In this document: positions 1 through 5,233 of the stretch, in pieces
Layout of the letters: the number at the start of each line of letters is the position of its first letter
Numbering within the stretch: the stretch's first letter is position 1
The notes under the pieces: model-generated
Told to the model about the DNA's origin: nothing
What the model saw: only the letters and a program-made list of their open reading frames with translations
Database searches by the model: none
Made by a program: the position numbers and the translations under genes
Source: Trueperaceae bacterium
Lineage (GTDB): Bacteria > Deinococcota > Deinococci > Deinococcales > Trueperaceae
Direction: 5' to 3'
DNA length: 7,465 bases
NCBI GenBank assembly: GCA_024636105.1
Contig: JAGXHO010000079.1
Coordinates: 1-7,465, forward strand

Positions 1-291
1 GTCCACGACGGCGCCGTCGAGCGCTGCCGGCGCGAGTGCGGCGGTGACGTTGGCGGGGAGGCCCGTCACCGAGAGGGCGATCGGACCGCTGGCGCCGCCG
101 GTGCGCGTGAGGGTGACGTCGATGTCGACGCTTCCGCCGCGGAGGACCATGGCCGCGCTGCTGCTGAGCGCGAGTTGGATGCCGGCGACGGGGCCGGTGC
201 ACGCGACGAGCAGCGCGAACGATGCCAGAAGGCCGAGGGCGACGGGCATCGGGCGCCTTGGGCGATGGGGCGGAGTGGATTGTGGGGTCAC
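1..291 (-). CDS. Putative lipoprotein with Ig-like/beta-sandwich repeat (5' part, runs off the left edge)
   Basis: Reading leftward from a GTG at 291-289, the frame is open for 97 codons to the window edge. The start is chosen because GGAGG lies 5 nt upstream; an internal ATG at 249-247 (residue 15) lacks such a site. The N-terminus has a basic region (RPRR, residues 10-13), a hydrophobic core (residues 17-29) and a lipobox LVAC, with Cys31 as the predicted lipidation site, followed by T-G. The mature part shows DVTLTRTGG, then GPIALSVTGLPANV, a pattern common in bacterial surface proteins with Ig-like or PKD-like beta-sandwich repeats. It is therefore probably exported and anchored in a membrane. 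No enzymatic motif is visible in the retained part, and the total length is unknown because the 3' end is missing. The ORF finder misses it because the gene is truncated. Lipoprotein status is read from the lipobox; the Ig-like assignment is inference. Confidence 0.75.
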   Translation of the reverse strand, partial: MTPQSTPPHRPRRPMPVALGLLASFALLVACTGPVAGIQLALSSSAAMVLRGGSVDIDVTLTRTGGASGPIALSVTGLPANVTAALAPAALDGAVVD

Positions 292-312
292 GAAGTCCTC
301 CAGGTATGCGGT

Positions 313-349
313 CCCAGGCGCTCGTTCGCGGTGCGAGCGGTGCCCTGGG
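313..349 (-). promoter_or_regulatory. Strong imperfect hairpin in the presumed 5' leader of the lipoprotein gene
   Basis: CCCAGG (313-318) pairs with CCTGGG (344-349), and CGCTCG (319-324) pairs with CGAGCG (334-339). This makes 12 base pairs with a 4-nt bulge (340-343) and a 9-nt loop (325-333). On the minus strand it lies 21 nt upstream of the GTG start and its RBS, so it would sit in the leader RNA. There is no T-tract, so it does not look like an intrinsic terminator. Its function is unknown; mRNA stability or a protein-binding site are options. Confidence 0.4.
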
Positions 350-371
350 GGCCCGATCTTGGAACGTGCTC

Positions 372-377
372 AACATA
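372..377 (-). promoter_or_regulatory. Possible -10 box for the lipoprotein gene
   Basis: The minus strand reads TATGTT, fitting TANNNT, 80 nt upstream of the GTG start and just upstream of the 313-349 hairpin. I found no convincing -35 hexamer at 16-18 nt spacing, so this is a weak call. Confidence 0.25.
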
Positions 378-497
378 GGGTCGCGCCCGTCGTCGAGGCG
401 CCGAAATGGGCACATCGCCGGAGCGCACGACGGGGGATCCACGTCGACCGTCCGCTCGGGCGTCGCGACGACCACCGGGTGCGCCGGGATCGTGCGC

Positions 498-546
498 TAC
501 GGTCCAGGCATGTCGCCCACGCGTGGGTGATGCGGATGTGCCGCAT
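498..546 (+). promoter_or_regulatory. Putative promoter and structured leader of chaB
   Basis: A TANNNT box (TACGGT, 498-503) lies 6 nt before an ATG at 510, the geometry of a leaderless start. That ATG opens a six-codon ORF (MSPTRG, stop TGA 528-530). Inside it is a perfect 12-bp palindrome, CCCACGCGTGGG (516-527). Directly after comes a 6-bp hairpin, ATGCGG (530-535) with CCGCAT (541-546), loop of 5 nt. No good -35 is present. The palindrome could be an operator and the hairpin part of a leader RNA for chaB at 583. The symmetry is seen; the roles are inferred. The rest of the 291-bp gap between the divergent genes holds nothing else I can name. Confidence 0.3.
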
Positions 547-582
547 GGGCCCGCGCCGCGCCCCATCGAGAAGGGGGAGACC

Positions 583-813
583 ATGCCCTACGCCAAGACC
601 CAGGACCTGCCCGACAGCGTTCGCGACAACCTGCCCGAGCACGCACAAGACATCTACAAGGAGGCGTACAACAGCGCCTGGGACCAGTACGCCGAACCCG
701 AGGACCGTCGTGGTGAGGCGGGGCGCGAAGAGACTGCGCACCGCGTCGCCTGGGCGGCCGTCAAGGAGTCCTACGAGAAGGACGCCGAGGGGCGCTGGCG
801 CGCGCAGGGATAG
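583..813 (+). CDS. chaB: ChaB family protein
   Basis: A 76-residue soluble protein matching the ChaB family over its whole length. It starts MPYAKTQDLP, followed by VRDNLPEHAQDIYKEAYNSAW (residues 13-33) and the family-defining EETAHRVAWAAVKESYEK (residues 49-66). E. coli ChaB is a small protein encoded next to the ChaA sodium/calcium-proton antiporter and was named a putative cation transport regulator; its biochemical role is still unclear, and many bacteria carry it without chaA, as here. The start is firm: a purine-rich RBS (AAGGGGGAGA) ends 2 nt before the ATG. The gene is divergent from the lipoprotein gene and convergent with the AI-2E transporter gene, with a 27-bp gap that shows no convincing terminator. 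Its length is normal and there is no sign of damage. Confidence 0.93.
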   Translation: MPYAKTQDLPDSVRDNLPEHAQDIYKEAYNSAWDQYAEPEDRRGEAGREETAHRVAWAAVKESYEKDAEGRWRAQG

Positions 814-840
814 CGCCATCCGACCGACCTGCGATCGCCG

Positions 841-1926
841 TCAACCGCTCCGGTAGAAATCGCTCTTGGTGTAGTACTCATCGTACAGCGCCTTGAGGAA
901 GGCGACCGCCGGCACCGCCAGGATCGCGACCACGAGGCCACCGAGCGCGAACCCGGCGACCACGGCGAGCATGACCGTCACCGGATGCAGCTCCGTAGAT
1001 CGCGAGAGCACCAGCGGCGTCAGCGCGTGCGTGTCGATCTGATTGGCGACGACGAACACCACCAACACCAGGATCACCTGGACCCAACCGCCGCCGATGG
1101 CGATCAGGACGGCGGGGATGATCGGCACGATGGTGCCGATGAACGGCACGACGTTTAGGATCCCCGCGAGCAGCGCGATCACCCCGGCGCCGGGCAGGCC
1201 GACGAGGCTGAGCCCGCCGAACACCATCAGGCCGACGACGACGGCGATGAGCAGCTGCCCACGGACGTAGGCACCGGTCACTCCGTCGAGCGTCTCGGCG
1301 AGCGAGCTCACCGACCGGAGGTACGGTCGGGGCACCACCCCCCACAACGCCGCCGAGATGCGCTCGAAGTCGATCAGCACGTACACCGTGAGGATCAAGA
1401 TCAGGGCCGCGTTGACGACCTGGGACACCGTGCCACGCAGGAAGCCGTACGTACCCACCGTGATCTGTTCGAGGTACGGGACGATCCGCTCGTCGACGCT
1501 CTCGATCGACTGATCGAGTGCGTCGAGCGGTCCGCGGGCGGTGCCACGGATGCTCGCCGGCAACAGGTCTTCGATGCGCTCGGGGAGCGTCATGAAGAAC
1601 TCGGGCACGCTCTCGGCGAGCGTCAGCCCGTCGTCGCCCTCGTTGACGATCGTGCCGATGGTGCTGACGGTGTATTGCGACAGCAGGACGACGAAGAGCA
1701 CGAGGATGGCGGCGATCAGCGCGACCGAGAACGGGCGCGCCACCCCGTGCCGCTTCAGGAACTCGACGATCGGGTTCACCAGGTACGCGATGCCCAAGGC
1801 GGCGAGGAACAGGCCGCCGGCGGGCTGCGTCGCGATGAACAGCCATACGAACACGGCTGCGGCGATCAGGCCGACGCCCACGCGCACGTACGGGTTGCTC
1901 CAGATGGTGGTGAACGCGTCGCGCAT
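841..1926 (-). CDS. AI-2E family transporter (PerM/YdiK/YhhT-like membrane protein)
   Basis: A 361-residue polytopic membrane protein with AI-2E_transport family architecture. Two to three N-terminal membrane helices (about 15-33, 36-51, 66-84) are followed by an extracytoplasmic or amphipathic stretch (about 95-155) and a C-terminal block of helices (170-186, 222-243, 245-278, 281-296, 315-346). Family landmarks are AYVRGQLLIAVV (219-230), VVPFIGTIVPIIPAVL (259-274), NQIDTHALTPLVLSRS (295-310) and HPVTVMLAVVAGFALGG (314-330). Members have been linked to autoinducer-2 export (TqsA), sodium-proton exchange or other transport, so the substrate cannot be assigned. It is the last gene of a four-gene minus-strand operon, 39 nt after its neighbour. 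The ATG at 1926 has only a weak SD (AGAGG), so translation may depend on coupling. The stop is TGA, and the length is typical of the family. Confidence 0.93.
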   Translation of the reverse strand: MRDAFTTIWSNPYVRVGVGLIAAAVFVWLFIATQPAGGLFLAALGIAYLVNPIVEFLKRHGVARPFSVALIAAILVLFVVLLSQYTVSTIGTIVNEGDDGLTLAESVPEFFMTLPERIEDLLPASIRGTARGPLDALDQSIESVDERIVPYLEQITVGTYGFLRGTVSQVVNAALILILTVYVLIDFERISAALWGVVPRPYLRSVSSLAETLDGVTGAYVRGQLLIAVVVGLMVFGGLSLVGLPGAGVIALLAGILNVVPFIGTIVPIIPAVLIAIGGGWVQVILVLVVFVVANQIDTHALTPLVLSRSTELHPVTVMLAVVAGFALGGLVVAILAVPAVAFLKALYDEYYTKSDFYRSG

Positions 1927-1965
1927 GGGGCCTCTGTCGGGAACGGGGCTTCGCCGGCGACGCCG

Positions 1966-2316
1966 TCAGCGCGCGGTCGAGCGGGAACGAACCTCGGCGA
2001 TCTTGGCGTCCAGCGCGGACGCTGGGCTCGACCCACCGAGGGCGAACTGCCGCAGGAAGCCGGTGGCGAGCGCCGCTCCGAGCGGACCCACGACCGTGCC
2101 CACGGCCCGAATGCCGCGACCGCGCGACAGGCCGAGGGCGAGTCCGATTCCGAGCGCGATGCCGACGCCGGGCCAGGGGCGCGCACGCACCAGCGAGGCC
2201 AAGCGATCGGCTGCCGCGGGGACGCTCGAGGCTTCGTGCGCCAGCACGGCCAACCGGGCCTTCGCCAACGCCACGCGCGCCTCTAGGAGCTCCGCATTCG
2301 GTTGGCTACGAGCCAC
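1966..2316 (-). CDS. Small membrane protein with YqjD/ElaB-like anchor motif (YqjK position)
   Basis: 116 residues from a GTG at 2316-2314, chosen because AGGGGG lies 7 nt upstream. The gene overlaps the end of the preceding gene by 34 nt, typical of translational coupling. The N-terminal third is a helical segment rich in Ala/Leu/Glu/Arg (residues 8-44). Then comes ARPWPGVGIALGIGLALGL (45-63), very like the PW-x-GxxxGxxxG membrane anchor ending DUF883 (YqjD/ElaB) proteins. A second hydrophobic stretch (70-92) and a polar tail (98-116) follow. In E. coli the yqjD-yqjE pair is followed by yqjK, another small protein of unclear function; this gene has the equivalent place, but I see no clear YqjK similarity. 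It is probably an inner-membrane protein, function unknown. A much longer frame runs upstream through the two neighbouring genes, but that part is antisense to their codon structure and is not real. Confidence 0.72.
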   Translation of the reverse strand: MARSQPNAELLEARVALAKARLAVLAHEASSVPAAADRLASLVRARPWPGVGIALGIGLALGLSRGRGIRAVGTVVGPLGAALATGFLRQFALGGSSPASALDAKIAEVRSRSTAR

Positions 2317-2579
2317 GAAGCACCCCCTACGACGATCCAGAGCCCGGCGCCGAGGATGAGCGCGGCAGGCGCGCGGCCCACGCTCCCTTCGAGCCCCAAG
2401 AACGCCGCCCAGAGCAATAGGCCGCTCGCGGCCGACAGGATGCCGGCGGCCACCAGCGCGCCCATGAGGACGAGGGCGCCGGTGGCCACGACCTTGCGGA
2501 CGTTGAGCTTGAGCCGCGCCGCCTCCGCCTCGAGCAACTCGACGAACGCCAGCGCGAGGCCGACGAAGTGCTGCACCAC
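2283..2579 (-). CDS. YqjE / Holin-X (phage holin family) membrane protein
   Basis: 98 residues. An amphipathic N-terminal helix (residues 3-28, with FVELLEAEAARLKLNVRK at 12-29) precedes two hydrophobic segments (31-60 and 71-92) and a short basic tail, the layout of the YqjE/putative Holin-X superfamily. These proteins are named for distant resemblance to phage holins, but in chromosomal contexts like this they are membrane partners of DUF883 proteins rather than lysis proteins. The start is a double GTG (2579 and 2576). A GGAGG site embedded in the last codons of the upstream gene sits 6 nt before the first GTG, so I use 2579. The stop of the DUF883 gene is 3 nt upstream and the next gene overlaps its 3' end, so the three are clearly co-transcribed. 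Nothing suggests a prophage here. Confidence 0.82.
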   Translation of the reverse strand: MVQHFVGLALAFVELLEAEAARLKLNVRKVVATGALVLMGALVAAGILSAASGLLLWAAFLGLEGSVGRAPAALILGAGLWIVVGGASWLVANRMRSS

Positions 2580-2582
2580 GGG

Positions 2583-2921
2583 CTACCTCCGCCGGGTGAC
2601 GAGCATCCCGAGCACGAAACCGACGCCCAGTGCGGCTGCGGCGCTCACCAGCGGCTTCTCCTGGATCTGATCGTGGACGCCGGCGACGGCTCCTTCGCCG
2701 GTCTTCACCGCCGAACGACCTGCGTCCTGGAGCCCCTCGAACAGCTTGTGGGCTTCGGCTTCGAGCTTCTTCGTCGCGACGGCGACCGCTTCCTGAGCGG
2801 CATCGGTCGCCTGCTTGGCCGCGTTGCCGCCGTCTTCGGCCAACTTGCCGAAGTCGGCCTGGACCTTGGCCAGTTCCTTCTTGAGGGCGGCGATTTCCTT
2901 CTCGAGATCGGTTTGGTTCAT
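2583..2921 (-). CDS. DUF883 family protein (YqjD/ElaB-like, membrane-anchored coiled coil)
   Basis: 112 residues. Residues 4-70 form a charged heptad-rich helix (LEKEIAALKKELAKVQADF, 6-24), predicted coiled coil. One C-terminal membrane segment (91-108, LVSAAAALGVGFVLGMLV) follows, ending in T-RRR. This matches the YqjD/ElaB/YgaM family; the E. coli members are stationary-phase, C-tail-anchored inner-membrane proteins reported to bind ribosomes. The start is secure: GGAGGT lies 6 nt before the ATG. It is the first gene of a tightly packed minus-strand operon (gaps of 3 nt, a 34-nt overlap, then 39 nt). I see no confident sigma-70-type promoter in the 197 bp upstream. The sequence shows the coiled coil and anchor; ribosome binding is known only for E. 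coli homologues and is not implied directly. Confidence 0.87.
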   Translation of the reverse strand: MNQTDLEKEIAALKKELAKVQADFGKLAEDGGNAAKQATDAAQEAVAVATKKLEAEAHKLFEGLQDAGRSAVKTGEGAVAGVHDQIQEKPLVSAAAALGVGFVLGMLVTRRR

Positions 2922-3118
2922 GGTGTGACCTCCGAGCGTGCTTCACCGACGAATGGTTCGTGGTGTGGGTAGGCACCGCGTCGGCGGCGGTGTAGTCGCG
3001 CTCCCGACGGGGTCCTGCTCTTGAAGCTAGCACGACGTCGCGGATCCGGATGTGCCCGTTGTCGAGTGCGGGCGAGGTGTTCCCTCCAGTCGGACCACGC
3101 CCTTGGTGCCGCAGCGGG
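2922..3118. other. Intergenic region upstream of the DUF883 operon
   Basis: 197 bp between the end of the glcD remnant and the DUF883 start, which must hold the operon promoter. A TAGCTT (minus strand, 3029-3024) fits TANNNT but has no -35 at proper spacing. CGGATCCG (3041-3048) is a short palindrome. No terminator-like hairpin with T-tract and no small ORF with an RBS is seen. Confidence 0.4.
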
Positions 3119-3736
<618 letters not shown>

Positions 3737-4016
3737 CAGGACGCTCGGTTGGTACGTCTTGATGAGGTGGACGAGCAGGTTGCTGTAGGTCTCGCAGGTG
3801 AAGCTCGCGAGCCGCGGGTCCTGGATCGCGTACCTCGTCGGCCCCGCGCTGCACCAGCTCCTCGAGCTGCGCCGCGTCGACGCCGTCGCCGATCACGACC
3901 GACGCCAGCTTCGTGTCGAGCGCGTCCGCGAGCGCGCGCCCGCGCCCCAGCAGCTCGAACGCCACCCCCTTCAGCCGGCCCTCGTGCTGCTCGGCCAAGG
4001 TCCAGACGAAGTTCAC
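3737..4016 (-). pseudogene. etfA: N-terminal fragment of electron transfer flavoprotein alpha subunit, frameshifted
   Basis: From a GTG at 4016 the frame reads NFVWTLAEQHEGRLKGVAF, then ELLGRGRALADAL and SVVIGDGV, followed by ELVQRGADEV: the classic N-terminal ETF-alpha domain, where alpha contacts beta. At about 3833 the frame breaks: after GADEV the homology (YAIQDPRLASFTCETYSNLL) continues in another frame, consistent with loss of 2 nt. The second frame holds to VHLIKTYQPSVLL (ending 3734) and then becomes GlcD sequence. About 93 residues remain of roughly 320; the entire C-terminal FAD-binding domain is gone. The native start may lie upstream, since the frame extends to about 4050 with residues that look natural (DLPPRVGGGVV), but no start codon or RBS survives there and the etfB frame has no stop before it. 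It cannot make a working ETF. Confidence 0.85.
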
Positions 4017-4046
4017 GACGCCCCCGCCGACGCGCGGCGGCAGGTC

Positions 4047-4796
4047 GCGCGCCCAGGAACACGCGCAGCTGGTCGACGGCCGCCGCCATCGACGCCTCGT
4101 CCTTCGCCTGCACGACGGTGCCGCCGCGCGTCACCTTGGGCGTCGCCACCTTGACGGCCCGGGTGGGCGAGCCCTTCAGCCCCAGGAAAACGGGGTCGAG
4201 GTCCATGGTGACGGACGTGTAGAGCGGTACCTCGGCGGCTTTCGCGCGCTTCTTGCCGCGCAGCGTCGGCAGCCGCGGTGCAGCTCGAGGACCTGGTACC
4301 CCTCCTCGACCAGCCGCTCGACCGTCAGCCGGCCCTCCTCGGGCTCGACCCGCGTGATCGCGGCCACGTAGGTGGCGAGCGGCACGTCGAGCCACGCGGC
4401 CATGCCGGGGCCCACCTGACCGGTGTCGCCGTCGGTGGCGCGCTCGCCCGCGACGATCAGGTCGAAGCGGCTCATCTGCCGGATCGCCTGCGACAGCGTG
4501 TACGACGTCGACCAGCTGTCGGAGCCGGCGAAGGCGCGGTCCGACACCAGCACACCGCCGTCTCAACCCATGGCGATGGCCTCGCGCAGCGCCTCCTCGG
4601 CCCCCTTGGGCCCCATCGAGAGCGCGGTCACGGTGCCGCGGTACGCCTCCTCGAGCCGCAGCGCGGTCTCGATGGCGAACAGGTCGAGCGGGTTCACCAC
4701 GGTCTCCACGCCGTCGCGGATCATGGTGCCCGTCTTCGGGTCCATCTTCACGTTGCTGGTCTCGGGCACCTGCTTGATGGGGACGCTGATCTCCAC
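4047..4796 (-). pseudogene. etfB: Electron transfer flavoprotein beta subunit, inactivated by nonsense codon and frameshift
   Basis: The start is intact: GTG at 4796-4794 with GGAGG 6 nt upstream. Residues 1-77 are a clean ETF-beta N-terminus: VPIKQVPETSNVKMDP, NPLDLFAIETALRL, ALSMGPKGAEEALREAIAMG. Codon 78 is TGA (4565-4563) where homologues have Cys or Ala, and the same frame resumes with VLVSDRAFAGSD and the nucleotide-binding GERATDGDTGQVGPG. A second lesion near 4280 removes about 40 nt: after GYQVLEL the expected PLPAVLTVVKEI segment is missing and PRLPTLRGKKRAKAAEVP continues in another frame through LDPVFLGLKGSPTRAVKV and GGTVVQAKDEASMAAAVDQL. No stop follows the expected C-terminus near 4050, so the etfB/etfA boundary is also damaged. 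TGA ends intact genes in this window (AI-2E transporter), so recoding is unlikely. An intact EtfB would pair with EtfA to carry electrons for a dehydrogenase such as the adjacent GlcD. Confidence 0.88.
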
Positions 4797-4810
4797 GGAA
4801 CGCCTCCGGC

Positions 4811-5149
4811 GGTCCGGCCTCCCCGGCGAGCGACGACGCGCCGGGGCTGCGCTACGTGGCCCCCTACGCCGCGACGAGCATCGCAGAGGCGTGGATGGAG
4901 GTCGGCCATGACGTGCTCCGTGGCCTCGTGCGCCACCAAGTCGCGCACGAGCACGTGCGCGCCTTCGCCGCGTCGCAGGCCGCCGAGCACGCCGCGCGGC
5001 TGGCCACGATGGAGGGCGCGGAGCGCAGCGTCGAGGAGCGTTTGGGCAAGCTGTGGCACGCGGCGGAGCAGGAGCGCCAGAACGCCGTGACCGAGGAGCT
5101 GCTCGACGTGCAAGCTCTGTTCCGGGCGAGCGATTCGGGGGTCACCTGA
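4811..5149 (+). pseudogene. atpG: C-terminal remnant of an F-type ATP synthase gamma subunit
   Basis: About 110 codons without a credible start. The segment AFAASQAAEHAARLATMEGA, then EERLGKLWHAAEQERQ and NAVTEELLDV, follows the C-terminal helix of F1 gamma (compare the familiar SEHAARM-AM and ITKELLEI pattern). Gamma normally has about 290 residues, so two thirds are missing, including the N-terminal helix of the rotor coiled coil. A GTG at 4856 could start 97 residues but has no clear RBS; the frame stays open upstream to 4790, and protein-like residues (DDAPGLRYV) extend before it. The gene ends without a following atpD, which fits the alternative N-type ATPase operon, where gamma is last, better than the standard operon; that is inference. 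The 5' end meets the divergent etfB start region (4797-4830), a likely deletion junction. An unrelated coiled-coil protein is the alternative. Confidence 0.62.
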
Positions 5150-5166
5150 ACTACGGCCGCGGCCCA

Positions 5167-5196
5167 TTGACAACGACCCCCGCGCGGCCCGAGCAT
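5167..5196 (+). promoter_or_regulatory. Putative promoter of the secreted protein gene at 5234
   Basis: A perfect TTGACA (5167-5172) is followed after 18 nt by GAGCAT (5191-5196), a weak -10. The expected start of transcription near 5203 leaves a leader of about 30 nt with a strong RBS (GGGAGGT). A 10-bp palindrome, GGCCGCGGCC (5155-5164), lies just upstream of the -35. Confidence 0.4.
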
Positions 5197-5233
5197 GGCG
5201 TGATCGGCTTCAGCGAAGTGGGAGGTCGCGTCG

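Noticed and set aside
791..817. Bidirectional terminator between chaB and the AI-2E gene
   Set aside because: Only a 6-bp stem (GGCGCT/AGCGCC) with a 15-nt loop and no T-tract.
44..856. Plus-strand 270-codon ORF
   Set aside because: Arg/Pro-rich, overlaps the lipoprotein gene antisense and chaB in another frame; no RBS.
2283..2579. Prophage holin and lysis module
   Set aside because: No endolysin, tail or other phage gene nearby; the context is the chromosomal YqjD/YqjE type.
2317..3033. Upstream part of a 355-codon minus-strand ORF
   Set aside because: Out-of-frame reading of the DUF883 and YqjE-like genes; only its last 117 codons (1966-2316) look like a real protein.
4563..4565. UGA as selenocysteine or reassigned codon in etfB
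   Set aside because: TGA ends intact genes nearby, and downstream frameshifts show that the gene is broken anyway.
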